From Pseudomonadota bacterium (lineage in GTDB: Bacteria > Pseudomonadota > Alphaproteobacteria > Acetobacterales > Acetobacteraceae), in the NCBI GenBank assembly GCA_021849425.1, contig JAJZSY010000020.1:1-43891 (forward strand): a DNA stretch of 43,891 nucleotides, given 5' to 3'. The translations under genes and the position numbers were made by a program. Of this stretch, positions 8,427 through 16,171 are shown piece after piece. The notes below the pieces were generated by a model that was given only the letters and a program-made list of their open reading frames with translations, was not told the origin of the DNA and did no database searches. Each line of letters starts with the position of its first letter. Position 1 is the first letter of the stretch.

Positions 8427-9170
8427 TCAGTAGGTGGCGCGGCCGCCGGAGATGTCGAACACGGCACCGGTGCTGAAGGAGGCTTCGTCGGACGCGAGAA
8501 AGCAGATCAGCGCCGCGATTTCCTCGACCGTGCCGAACCGGTTCATCGGGATTTTCGAGAGCATGTAGTCGATGTGCTGCTGGCTCATCTGCTCGAAGAT
8601 CGCGGTGCGGACGGCGGCGGGGGTGATGCAGTTCACCGTGATCGGGGTGTTCGCCAGTTCCTTGCCGAGCGACTTGGTCAGGCCGATGACGCCGGCCTTG
8701 GAGGCGCTGTAGGCCGGCGCGTTGGGGTTGCCTTCCTTGCCGGCGATGGAGGCAATGGTGACGATGCGCCCGGCATTGCGCGCGCGCATGTGCGGCACCA
8801 CCGCCTTGCAGGCGCAGAACACGCCGGTGAGATTGACCTCGATGACCTGCCGCCAGGAATCCAGCGGGTAGTCCCATGTGGTCGCGTTCGGGCCGGTGAT
8901 GCCGGCACTGGCGATCAGCGCGTCGATCGCGCCGTGTTCGCGCACCACCTCGGCGGCGGCGCGCTCAAGGGCGCGCAGGTCGGTCACGTCGAGCGCGACG
9001 CCGGAGCAGGCGGGGCCCAGCTCCTGCGCGGCGGCAACGATGGCCTCGCGGCTGCGATCCCACAATATGACGTTGCCGCCCTCGGCGATGATGCGCGTGG
9101 CGGCGGCAAGGCCGATGCCGGCAGCGCCCCCGGTGATCACCGCCGTCTTGCCTTCGAAACGGTTTTTCAA
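8427..9170 (-). CDS. SDR-family NAD(P)-dependent oxidoreductase, last gene of sugar-acid operon
   Basis: A 247-aa classical short-chain dehydrogenase. The cofactor motif TGGAAGIG is at residues 13-20, with acidic D38 after the second strand (LWDRS), suggesting NAD preference. The NAG-equivalent is ASAG and the active-site Ser and Tyr-x-x-x-Lys are in IASIAG and YSASK (about 154-158). It likely oxidises a sugar or sugar-derived alcohol in the cytosol. It is the fifth and last gene of the leftward run starting at 13556, 12 bp after the DHDPS-like gene. The operon lacks another obvious sugar dehydrogenase, so this enzyme could supply the first step (sugar to lactone) of a non-phosphorylating route; that is inference. 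Confidence 0.87.
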   Translation of the reverse strand: MKNRFEGKTAVITGGAAGIGLAAATRIIAEGGNVILWDRSREAIVAAAQELGPACSGVALDVTDLRALERAAAEVVREHGAIDALIASAGITGPNATTWDYPLDSWRQVIEVNLTGVFCACKAVVPHMRARNAGRIVTIASIAGKEGNPNAPAYSASKAGVIGLTKSLGKELANTPITVNCITPAAVRTAIFEQMSQQHIDYMLSKIPMNRFGTVEEIAALICFLASDEASFSTGAVFDISGGRATY

Positions 9171-9182
9171 CTGTGGATTCCT

Positions 9183-10109
9183 TCAGAAACGGGCGCGGGG
9201 TTCGTGCTTCGCGAGACGGCGGATCAGAAAATCGATTTCGGCGCGCGCGGTGTCGGTGAGTTTGCCGGCGGGGGCGCGCTGGGTGTCGTGCGCGATGGCG
9301 CCGCGTTTCCGCAGCACGTATTTTCGTGTCGCGAGGCCGACGCCCTGCTGCTGCTCGTAGCGGATCAGCGGCAGATGCGCATCGAACAGGTCGTGCGCCT
9401 CGTCGCGCTTGCCCTCGTTCGAGAGGCGGACGATGTCGGCCAGCATGTCGGGGAAGCAGTAGCCGGTCATGGCACCGTCGGCGCCGCGCTCCATTTCGAA
9501 ATCGAGAAAGAGGCCGCCATTGCCTGTGAGAATCGAAAGCGGGCGCAGGCTGCCCTCGCGCTGGAAGGCGCGGAGGGTGGAGATTTTTTCAAGCCCCGGC
9601 CAGTCCTCGTGCTTGAGCATCACGCAGGAGGGCAGGTCCATCACGATGCGGCGGATGACGTTCGGCGTCATGATCACCGAGAGCGTTAGCGGGTAGTCCT
9701 GGATCACGAACGGGATGTCGCTCCCGATCGCCGCGATCGCGTTGTGATAGTAGTTCACGATCTGATCATCGGTGCGCAGCGAGGACGGCGGGGCGATCAT
9801 GACGCCGGCGGCACCCGCATCCATCACCGCGCGGGCGAGGTTGCGCATGGCGGCGAAGCCGGGCGCGGAGACGCCGACGATGACGGGAATTTCGCTCCGC
9901 CCGATGACCTGGCGGGAAATGGCTAACGCCTCGTCAGCATCGAGCTTGGGAGCCTCGCCCATGATGCCGAGAATGGTCAGGCCGGTGGCACCGCAGGAAA
10001 AATAGAAATCGCACATCGTGTCGATCGAGCGCGTGTCGACCGCGCCATCGGGCAGGAAGGGCGTGGGCGCGATGGGGAAGACGCCGCTCGCGGTATGGTC
10101 GAGTTTCAT
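9183..10109 (-). CDS. Dihydrodipicolinate synthase/NanA-family lyase (probable 2-keto-3-deoxy sugar acid aldolase or dehydratase)
   Basis: A 308-aa class I aldolase of the DapA/NanA fold. Visible signatures are the N-terminal GVFPIAPTPF, the substrate-carboxylate loop GIMGE near residue 50, the Tyr in QDYP near 139, and the Schiff-base Lys in VMLKHED near 166. The family includes lysine-pathway synthase, sialate lyase and several 2-keto-3-deoxy-sugar-acid aldolases and dehydratases. Company with an IlvD/Edd dehydratase and a 2-hydroxyacid dehydrogenase favours the last group. Its ATG overlaps the stop of the hydroxyacid dehydrogenase by 4 bp. Confidence 0.85.
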   Translation of the reverse strand: MKLDHTASGVFPIAPTPFLPDGAVDTRSIDTMCDFYFSCGATGLTILGIMGEAPKLDADEALAISRQVIGRSEIPVIVGVSAPGFAAMRNLARAVMDAGAAGVMIAPPSSLRTDDQIVNYYHNAIAAIGSDIPFVIQDYPLTLSVIMTPNVIRRIVMDLPSCVMLKHEDWPGLEKISTLRAFQREGSLRPLSILTGNGGLFLDFEMERGADGAMTGYCFPDMLADIVRLSNEGKRDEAHDLFDAHLPLIRYEQQQGVGLATRKYVLRKRGAIAHDTQRAPAGKLTDTARAEIDFLIRRLAKHEPRARF

Positions 10110-11104
10110 TGCGGCGGCATCCGGACCGGCGTTTCGGCGACGGGCGTTTCGGCGACGGGCGTTTCGGCGACGGGGGTGATCGGGCCCTTGCCGTCGAACC
10201 AGGAGATGACGTTGCGGATAAGCAGATCGGCCATCAGGCCGCGGGTGTGATTTGTGCCGGTGCCGATATGCGGCACGAGAACCGCATTGTCGCAGGCGAG
10301 AAGCGCGGCTGGCACATGCGGCTCGTTTTCGAAGACATCGAGGCCGGCGGCGAGGATTTTGCGATGCGTCAGCGCGTCGATCAGGGCGGCTTCATCGACC
10401 ACGGTGCCACGGGCGACGTTGATCAGGATGCCGTCGGGGCCGAGGGCGGCGAGCACCTCGGCATTGACAACATGGCGGGTGGCGGCACCGCCGGGGAGCA
10501 CGACGATCAGCACATCCACCGCCGCGGCGAGATCGCGGAGCGAGGGAAAATGCGGATAGTCGAGATGCGGGATCGGGTTGCGCGAATGATAGGCGATCGG
10601 CAGGTCGAAGCCCGAGAGGCGGCGGGCGACGACGCGGCCGATGCGGCCCATGCCGGCGATGCCGATGCGCCGGCCGCGCAGGCTGTGGCCGAGCGGGAAG
10701 GCGCCGCCGGTCCATTTGCCGTCGCGAAGATAGCGCTCCGCGGCGGGGATGGTTCGGATCGTGGCGAGCAGGAGGCCGACGGTGAAATCGCCCATCTCGT
10801 CGTTCAAGACATCCGGCGTGTTGGTGACGATGACACCATGTTGGGCGGCTGCGTGCGCATCGACCGTGTCGTAGCCGACGCCGAAATTGGCGATCAGTTC
10901 AAGCGCGGGCAGGCGGGCGATCAGCGCCGCATCGGTCGGGCGGCGGCCGCGCGTCACCAGGCCGCGAATCCTGGGGGCATGGGCGGCGATCAGCGCGTCG
11001 AGATTGCTGCCGTCATCGACCAGAATGTCGAAGCGGGCGGCAAGCGATGTCTCGATGACGGGCATCAGGTCGCCAAGAAACAGAAGTGTGGGGCGCTCGC
11101 TCAT
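10106..11104 (-). CDS. D-isomer-specific 2-hydroxyacid dehydrogenase (glyoxylate/hydroxypyruvate reductase type)
   Basis: A 332-aa NAD(P)-dependent enzyme. The Rossmann motif GMGRIGRVVARRL lies near residue 150 and is followed by AYHSRNP, where Ser/Arg after the second strand suggest NADPH. Catalytic Arg, Glu and His are in INVARGTVVDE, DVFENEPH and LVPHIGTGT. Such enzymes reduce glyoxylate, hydroxypyruvate or 2-keto-gluconate. In this operon it could reduce the C2 fragment released by a keto-acid aldolase. The C-terminus is odd: after the domain ends, PVAET is repeated three times, encoded by a perfect 15-bp tandem repeat. Coupled by 4-bp overlaps to genes on both sides. Confidence 0.88.
   Translation of the reverse strand: MSERPTLLFLGDLMPVIETSLAARFDILVDDGSNLDALIAAHAPRIRGLVTRGRRPTDAALIARLPALELIANFGVGYDTVDAHAAAQHGVIVTNTPDVLNDEMGDFTVGLLLATIRTIPAAERYLRDGKWTGGAFPLGHSLRGRRIGIAGMGRIGRVVARRLSGFDLPIAYHSRNPIPHLDYPHFPSLRDLAAAVDVLIVVLPGGAATRHVVNAEVLAALGPDGILINVARGTVVDEAALIDALTHRKILAAGLDVFENEPHVPAALLACDNAVLVPHIGTGTNHTRGLMADLLIRNVISWFDGKGPITPVAETPVAETPVAETPVRMPPQ
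10129..10173. repeat. Three perfect 15-bp tandem repeats at a gene's 3' end
   Basis: gcgtttcggcgacgg occurs three times in a row (10129, 10144, 10159) inside the last codons of the hydroxyacid dehydrogenase and encodes repeated PVAET units. The period is a multiple of three, so copy-number change would only lengthen or shorten the tail. Confidence 0.9.
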
Positions 11105-12807
11105 GCGCAGGGTCCTTCGCCACGGAGGAAATCGAAATCGCAGCCTTCATCGGCTTGCAGCACGGTGGTTTCGAACAGGCGGGCATAGCCGCGCGGGGGC
11201 GGCTGTCGCTGCGGGCGCGCCGCGTGGTCCGCGGCGCGGCGCTGCCATTCGGCATCGTCGATCAACAGATCGAGCGTGCGCGCCGCGACATCGAGCCGGA
11301 TCGGGTCGCCGGTGCGGACGAGGGCGAGCGGGCCGCCGGCAGCGGATTCCGGGGCGATGTGCAGCACGATGGTGCCGAAGGCGGTGCCGCTCATCCGCGC
11401 ATCCGAAATCCGCACCATGTCCTTCACCCCGGCGCGGGCGAGCTTGCGGGGGATGGGGAGATAGCCGGCCTCGGGCATGCCGGGCGCGCCGATGGGACCG
11501 GTATTGCGCAGGACGAGGACGGTGTCAGGTGTGACGTCCAGATCATCCGAATCGATTCTGGCCGCCATGTCCTCGACATTTTCGAAGACGAGGGCGGGGC
11601 CGGTATGGTTCAGCAGATGCGGCGAGGCGGCGGATTGCTTGATGACGGCGCCGCGCGGGCAGAGATTGCCGTGCAGCACGGCGAGGGCGCCGGAGGATTT
11701 CAGCGGCTTGTCCGCGCCGCGGATGACGGTCTGGCCGGGGACGATTTCGGCGGCTTCGGCGATCTCGCCGATGGTCCGGCCGCCGACGGTGGGTGCTGCG
11801 AGATCGAGATGGAGCGAAAGCTCGCGCAGCAGGCGGGGGATTCCGCCGGCATGGTGGAAATGCTCCATGTAGTGATCGCCGGAGGGTTTCAGGTCGACCA
11901 GGACGGGGACGGAACGGCCGATCGCATCCACCGTGTCGAGATCGATTCTCGCGCCGGCGCGGCCGGCCATGGCGGTGAGATGGATGATGCCGTTGGTCGA
12001 GCCGCCGATGGCTTGCAGCACGGTAAGGGCGTTGCGCAAGGCGGCGGGCGTGATGAGGTCGCGCGGGCGGGGCGCGCCGGATTTCGCGAGGTCGACGATG
12101 CGCCTGCCGCTGGCCTCGGCGATGCGGCGGCGCTCGGCGTGGACGGCGGGGATGGTGGCGCTCATGGGCAGCGAGAAGCCGAGCGCCTCGATCATGCAAG
12201 CCATGGTGCTGGCGGTGCCCATCACCATGCAGGTGCCGACCGAGGGGGCGAGGCGGGAGCTGATGGTTTCGATTTCCGCCGCGTCGATCTGCCCGGCGCG
12301 GTGCATGCTCCAGAGGCGGCGGCAATCGGTGCAGGCGCCGAGCACCTCGCCCTTGTGGTGGCCGACCACCATCGGGCCGGTGGGGACGACGATGGTGGGC
12401 AGGTTGGTGCTGATCGCGCCCATGAGCTGGGCGGGGAGCGTCTTGTCGCAGCCGCCGATGACGATCACGGCGTCCATCGGCTGGGCGCGGATCATTTCCT
12501 CGGTGTCCATCGCCATCAGGTTGCGCAGGAACATCGAGGTGGGGTGGGCGAAGCTCTCGCCGATCGAGATGGTGGGAAAGACCATCGGCAGGCCGCCGGC
12601 GAGCATGACGCCGCGCTTGGCGGCCTCGATCAGGTCGGGGCTGTTGCCATGGCAGGGGTTGTAGTCGCTGCCGGTGTTGGTGATGCCGATGATCGGGCGG
12701 TCCAGCGCATCGTCGGAATAGCCCATGGCCTTGATGAAGGCCTTGCGGAGGAACAGCGAGAAGCCGGAATCGCCGTAGCTGGTCAGGCCCTTGCGCAAGC
12801 CCGACAT
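11101..12807 (-). CDS. IlvD/Edd-family dehydratase (probable sugar-acid dehydratase)
   Basis: A 568-aa dehydratase of the dihydroxyacid/phosphogluconate family. The iron-sulfur cysteines are visible in SDYNPCHGN (near residue 53), GGCDKTLP (near 120) and GTCMVMGTAST (near 193); the C-terminal swivelling domain carries NTGPIGAPGMPE and ISDARMSGTAFG. Its N-terminus and the ACTDCRRLW segment are more like the L-arabonate/D-xylonate dehydratases than true IlvD. The reaction would remove water from an aldonic acid to give a 2-keto-3-deoxy acid. It follows the RraA-like gene by 2 bp and overlaps the next gene by 4 bp. Being placed with a DHDPS-type lyase and oxidoreductases argues against a role in branched-chain amino acid synthesis. 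Confidence 0.88.
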   Translation of the reverse strand: MSGLRKGLTSYGDSGFSLFLRKAFIKAMGYSDDALDRPIIGITNTGSDYNPCHGNSPDLIEAAKRGVMLAGGLPMVFPTISIGESFAHPTSMFLRNLMAMDTEEMIRAQPMDAVIVIGGCDKTLPAQLMGAISTNLPTIVVPTGPMVVGHHKGEVLGACTDCRRLWSMHRAGQIDAAEIETISSRLAPSVGTCMVMGTASTMACMIEALGFSLPMSATIPAVHAERRRIAEASGRRIVDLAKSGAPRPRDLITPAALRNALTVLQAIGGSTNGIIHLTAMAGRAGARIDLDTVDAIGRSVPVLVDLKPSGDHYMEHFHHAGGIPRLLRELSLHLDLAAPTVGGRTIGEIAEAAEIVPGQTVIRGADKPLKSSGALAVLHGNLCPRGAVIKQSAASPHLLNHTGPALVFENVEDMAARIDSDDLDVTPDTVLVLRNTGPIGAPGMPEAGYLPIPRKLARAGVKDMVRISDARMSGTAFGTIVLHIAPESAAGGPLALVRTGDPIRLDVAARTLDLLIDDAEWQRRAADHAARPQRQPPPRGYARLFETTVLQADEGCDFDFLRGEGPCA

Positions 12808-12809
12808 GG

Positions 12810-13556
12810 TCAGGCTTTCCGGCTGGCGCGGAAGGCTTCGTACCGGGCTCTGGTTTCGGCGTTCGCCGGGTAGAGGCCGGGGAGCGGCACGCCGCGGTCG
12901 ATCTCGGTCATGATCCAGGCCTCGAGCGCTTCCTGCTCGATGGCTTCGGGCACCACTTCGGCGAGCAGGGCCTGGGGGATGACCACGGCGCCGTCGTCAT
13001 CGACCACGATCATGTCGTCGGGGAAGACGGCGACGCCGCCGCAGGCGATGGGCTGCTGCCAGGCGACGAAGGTGAGGCCGGCGACCGAGGGCGGGGCGGC
13101 GGCGCCGCGGCACCAGACCGGCAGACCGGTACCGAGCACGCCGGCGAGATCGCGCATCACCCCGTCGGTGACGAGGCCGGCGACACCGCGCTTGCCCATG
13201 CGGGCACAGAGAATGTCGCCGAAAATGCCGGCGTCGGTGATGCCCATCGCATCCGCGACGGCGATGCAGCCTTCGGGCATCGCCTCGATCGCGCCGCGAG
13301 TGGAAATGGGCGAGGCCCAGGAGGCGGGGGTGGCGAGATCCTCGCGGGCGGGGACGAAGCGCAGGGTGAAGGCGCGGCCGACCTTGCGGCCCTGGCCGGG
13401 GGCGAGCGGCGTCGTGCCGCGGAGCCAGACATTGCGCAGGCCTTTTTTCAGCAGGACGGTGGTGAGCGTCGCGGTCGAGACCGATTGGAGTGCTGAGATG
13501 AAGGCGGCGTCCTGCGCCTTGTCGGTTCCGGTGTCGGGCGTCGCATTCGCGGTCAT
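12810..13556 (-). CDS. RraA-like / HMG-CHA aldolase family protein, first gene of sugar-acid operon
   Basis: A 248-aa protein of the RraA / 4-hydroxy-4-methyl-2-oxoglutarate aldolase family. The core motif GDILCARMGKRGVAGLVTDG followed by VMRD holds the Arg and Asp that bind substrate and divalent metal in aldolase members; DDMIVVDDDGAVVIP is the matching C-terminal strand. Members are divalent-metal class II aldolases or RNase E regulators. In sugar-acid operons they are often misnamed dimethylmenaquinone methyltransferase. Here it is the promoter-proximal gene of five leftward genes, so an aldolase or tautomerase step on the pathway's keto acid is likelier than RNA metabolism. The specific substrate is not visible. 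Confidence 0.82.
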   Translation of the reverse strand: MTANATPDTGTDKAQDAAFISALQSVSTATLTTVLLKKGLRNVWLRGTTPLAPGQGRKVGRAFTLRFVPAREDLATPASWASPISTRGAIEAMPEGCIAVADAMGITDAGIFGDILCARMGKRGVAGLVTDGVMRDLAGVLGTGLPVWCRGAAAPPSVAGLTFVAWQQPIACGGVAVFPDDMIVVDDDGAVVIPQALLAEVVPEAIEQEALEAWIMTEIDRGVPLPGLYPANAETRARYEAFRASRKA

Positions 13557-13645
13557 TGGCGTTTCCCCTATCTGGCGCGGACGGCGCCATGCGCGCCAGT
13601 CGGTTGTTTGTATATTAGGGGCACGCCAGGCCGCAAGGCGGGCCG
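13557..13645 (-). promoter_or_regulatory. Probable promoter region of the five-gene sugar-acid operon
   Basis: This short gap separates the operon from the lipoprotein gene. Read leftward it contains TTGCGG, a 16-bp spacer and TATACA, the only AT-rich stretch (taatatacaaacaa) here, about 60 bp before the RraA-like start. The match to a sigma-70 promoter is modest. No clear operator palindrome or terminator is visible and no regulator gene is adjacent. Confidence 0.35.
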
Positions 13646-13789
13646 TCAGTCGTCATCGCCATGATGCCATCCGTGATAGTAGCCGGGCGGACCGTAACCG
13701 TAGGGGTAATAGACGCAGCCGGCCAGAGCGGTGGCGAGGCCGGCAAGGGCAAGGGCCAGAATGGCGGCCCGGAGTGCGGAGCGGTTCAT
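13646..13789 (-). CDS. Small predicted lipoprotein, 47 aa
   Basis: A 47-codon frame starts at ATG 13787-13789, with a strong GAGGAGG ribosome site about 10 nt upstream, and stops with TGA at 13646-13648. It encodes a short charged start (MNRSALR), a hydrophobic stretch, and the lipobox LAGC with Cys25, so signal peptidase II processing would leave a 23-residue lipidated peptide. The mature part is rich in Tyr, Gly and Pro, then His, and ends HHGDDD. Such tiny YPYGYGPPGYY-type lipoproteins are common but of unknown function. It is near heme genes but transcribed separately from them as far as spacing shows. Confidence 0.75.
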   Translation of the reverse strand: MNRSALRAAILALALAGLATALAGCVYYPYGYGPPGYYHGWHHGDDD

Positions 13790-13904
13790 CTGCGGTTTTC
13801 CTCCTCGTGGATCGGAGGCAGCAGATCGGGCAAAGCCGGTGTTTCGATGACGCCAATGTGGCGGGGATGTGGAATTTTGTCCTGATCAAGTAATTTGGGA
13901 TAGT

Positions 13905-13920
13905 ATTCCTATACTGGAAT
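13905..13920. promoter_or_regulatory. AT-rich palindrome ATTCC-N6-GGAAT (operator-like)
   Basis: ATTCC-tatact-GGAAT with a further GGAAT-like half (taggaatt) just beyond at 13921-13928 forms a repeat cluster in the only markedly AT-rich stretch between hemJ (stop 13949) and the lipoprotein start (13789). It is in the right place for a promoter of the lipoprotein gene. No regulator can be assigned. Confidence 0.3.
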
Positions 13921-13948
13921 TAGGAATTTGTTCTATAATCCCGCGACG

Positions 13949-14398
13949 TCAGGGCTTCACGAAGACCATGATGACGATGATGACCATCAGGATGGTCGGG
14001 ACCTCGTTGGCGATGCGGTAGAAGCGCTCGGGTTTCGTGTTGGCGTCGTTGAGGAAGTTTTTCCGCCATTTGGAGAGCGCGCCGTGAAAGCCGCTCATCA
14101 GGATGACGCAGATGAATTTCGCCCACCACCAGCCGGCCGACCAGGAGATGGCGCCGGGGGTGAGGATGAGCAGGATGCCGAAGGTCCAGGACGAGATCAT
14201 CGCCGGGGTGGCGATCTGCTTGAGCAGGCGGCGTTCCATCACCTTGAAGCGGGCGGATTCGGCCGAGCCGGGAGCAAGCTGGCAGTGATAGACATAGAGG
14301 CGCGGCAGATAGAACAACGCGGCCATCCAGGCGATGATCGACATCACGTGGAAGGCGAGTTCCCAGCGGTAGAAGGGTGCCAGGGCGGCGATGGTCAT
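13949..14398 (-). CDS. hemJ: Protoporphyrinogen IX oxidase HemJ
   Basis: A 149-aa inner-membrane protein with four hydrophobic helices. It begins with the family block WELAFHVMSIIAWMAALFYLPR (His at residue 17 is a conserved heme or catalytic position) followed by RLYVYH, and contains TFGILL, GWWWAKFICV and FHGALSKWRKNF, all typical of HemJ (DUF/UPF0093). It oxidises protoporphyrinogen IX to protoporphyrin IX, the last common precursor of heme and bacteriochlorophyll. It is last in the hemE-hemH-HAD-hemJ leftward unit; its ATG overlaps the HAD stop by 4 bp. Confidence 0.93.
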   Translation of the reverse strand: MTIAALAPFYRWELAFHVMSIIAWMAALFYLPRLYVYHCQLAPGSAESARFKVMERRLLKQIATPAMISSWTFGILLILTPGAISWSAGWWWAKFICVILMSGFHGALSKWRKNFLNDANTKPERFYRIANEVPTILMVIIVIMVFVKP

Positions 14399-15081
14399 GC
14401 TTTGGCTCCGATCGCGGCGGCGACGAGGTCGCGCAGTTCGTGGTGGCCGCTTATGACGCGGTGGGCGCCGGCGGCGAGAAGAAGCTCGCCGTTGCCGTGC
14501 GGAGCAAAACCGTAACAGGTCATGCCGGCGGCGACGGCGCCGGTGATGCCAGTGACGCTGTCCTCGATCACGAGACAGGTTTCGGGGGCGGCGGGCAGCG
14601 AGCGCGCGGCGGCGAGGAAGACATCCGGCGCGGGTTTCGGGCGGCCGCCCTCGGGGAACAGACGCGGGGCGGAGAAGGTGCGGCCGGCGACCAGATCGCG
14701 CCAGCCGACGCGGCCGAATTTCGCGTCCATCTCCACATCCGCCGAATTGGAGGCGATGCGCCAGGGCTGACCGGCGGCGTCGAAATGCTCAAGGATGTCG
14801 CGCGCGCCGGGAATGGGCTCGGCGTGCCGCTCCATCGCGGCGACGATGCGGGCGACGAGCATGGTGTTCCAGTCCGCCGGCAGCGGGCGGCCCAGATCGG
14901 CCTCGATCATCGGGCGCATGGCGCGGAGCGAGACGCCGACGAAGCGGGCCATCGCCGCATCCGGCGTGATCGGCAAGCCAAGCTCGGTCATCGCCGCGGC
15001 GATGACCGTGGCGGAAACGCGCTCGCTGTCGATCAGGACGCCGTCGCAATCGAAGATGACGAGGCCGAAAGTGCGTTTCAT
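14395..15081 (-). CDS. HAD-superfamily hydrolase (beta-phosphoglucomutase/phosphatase-like)
   Basis: A 228-aa subfamily IA HAD protein. Motif I is FDCDGVLIDS (nucleophile Asp near residue 10), motif II is the Ser of RIASNSA, motif III the Lys in RPKPAPD, and motif IV CLVIEDSVTGI. An alpha-helical cap lies between motifs I and II. These enzymes dephosphorylate small phosphorylated metabolites in the cytosol; the substrate is not evident. Start ATG 15079-15081 was chosen because it overlaps the hemH stop by 4 bp, continuing the coupling in this operon; a longer reading frame exists upstream but lies inside hemH. A link to porphyrin synthesis is only positional. Confidence 0.85.
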   Translation of the reverse strand: MKRTFGLVIFDCDGVLIDSERVSATVIAAAMTELGLPITPDAAMARFVGVSLRAMRPMIEADLGRPLPADWNTMLVARIVAAMERHAEPIPGARDILEHFDAAGQPWRIASNSADVEMDAKFGRVGWRDLVAGRTFSAPRLFPEGGRPKPAPDVFLAAARSLPAAPETCLVIEDSVTGITGAVAAGMTCYGFAPHGNGELLLAAGAHRVISGHHELRDLVAAAIGAKA

Positions 15082-16166
15082 GCCTCCACGACTGCCCGAT
15101 AGCGCGCCCAGGGGCAATCCCGGTTGCGCGCATCGCAGGACCGCCCGCCGCGATGCGAGCAGAGGCCGGGACCATGCGCCACGGCGCGGCGGGCGATGCC
15201 GGCCAGGGCGGCGATGAAGGCGGGATCGTCGTTCTGCGCCGGGGCGCGGTAATAGCCGGGGAGCTTCAGATGGTCGGCGATCTCGCGATATTCGACGTCA
15301 AGCTCGACCAGCGTTTCGATATGCTCGGAGACGAAGGCGATGGGGATGACGACGATGGCGGTGTTGTCCTTCGCGGCCTGTTCGATGGCCTGCTCGGTCG
15401 AGGGTTCGAGCCATTTCTGCGGCGTGGCGCGGGACTGGTAGCAGACCTGGTGATCGGGGCGGTGGCCGAGGCGGCGCTCGATCGCCGCCATCACCGCGGC
15501 AGTGCAGGCCTCGACCTCCTCCTGATAGGGATCGCCGGCCTTGACGATGGATTCCGGCAGGCCGTGGGCGGAGAAGAGCAGGCGGATTTTCGCTCCCGCC
15601 CCAAGTTCGGCCCGGGCCTTTTCGTAGGTGGCGATCACCGGCGCGGCGGTGGCGGCGGCGAAATCGGGGTCGTCATACCAGCAGCAGAGCGTGGTGGTCG
15701 GCGCGACGAGGCCGGCGCGGGCGGCGGAATCGTGCCAGTCGGCCAGGGAACTGCCGGTCGTGGTGGTGGAGAACTGCGGATAGAGCGGCAGAAGCAGGAT
15801 GCGCTCGGGGTTCCAGGCCTTGACCTCGCGGGCGACGTCGCGCGCGAAAGGATGCCAGTAGCGCATCGCGATGAAGCATTTCGCGCCGGGAAGGGCGGCT
15901 TCCAGCGCATCCGCCTGCTGGCGGGTGAGGTCGAGCAGCGGGGATTTGCCGCCCATCAGCGCGTAGCCTTCCTCGGCCTTTTTCTGGGCGGAGCGGGCGA
16001 TCAGCCGCGCCAGCCAGAAGCGGATGAAGATCGGCGCGCGAATGATCGCGGGGTCGGAGAAGAGATTGACGCGGAACGGCTTGATCGACTCGGGGCCATC
16101 GGGGCCGCCGAGATTGAACAGCACGATCGCGGTGCGGACCGGCAGGACGGGTTCGGAATCGTTCAT
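15078..16166 (-). CDS. hemH: Ferrochelatase HemH with Cys-rich C-terminus
   Basis: A 362-aa ferrochelatase. Diagnostic segments are AIVLFNLGGPDGPESIKPF at the N-terminus, LLFSAHGLPESIVKAGDPY with the metal-handling His near residue 205, CYQSRATPQKWLEPST, and IPIAFVSEHIETLVELDVEY with the catalytic His-Glu. It inserts Fe(II) into protoporphyrin IX to make heme. The extra C-terminal tail has Cys336, Cys344 and Cys351 (CSHRGGRSC...DCPW); a similar trio ligates a [2Fe-2S] cluster in Caulobacter and mycobacterial ferrochelatases, so a cluster is likely here. Five bases separate it from hemE. In a Rhodobacter bchD mutant ferrochelatase can also make Zn-protoporphyrin, which may matter in this genus. 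Confidence 0.95.
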   Translation of the reverse strand: MNDSEPVLPVRTAIVLFNLGGPDGPESIKPFRVNLFSDPAIIRAPIFIRFWLARLIARSAQKKAEEGYALMGGKSPLLDLTRQQADALEAALPGAKCFIAMRYWHPFARDVAREVKAWNPERILLLPLYPQFSTTTTGSSLADWHDSAARAGLVAPTTTLCCWYDDPDFAAATAAPVIATYEKARAELGAGAKIRLLFSAHGLPESIVKAGDPYQEEVEACTAAVMAAIERRLGHRPDHQVCYQSRATPQKWLEPSTEQAIEQAAKDNTAIVVIPIAFVSEHIETLVELDVEYREIADHLKLPGYYRAPAQNDDPAFIAALAGIARRAVAHGPGLCSHRGGRSCDARNRDCPWARYRAVVEA

Positions 16167-16171
16167 GGCGC

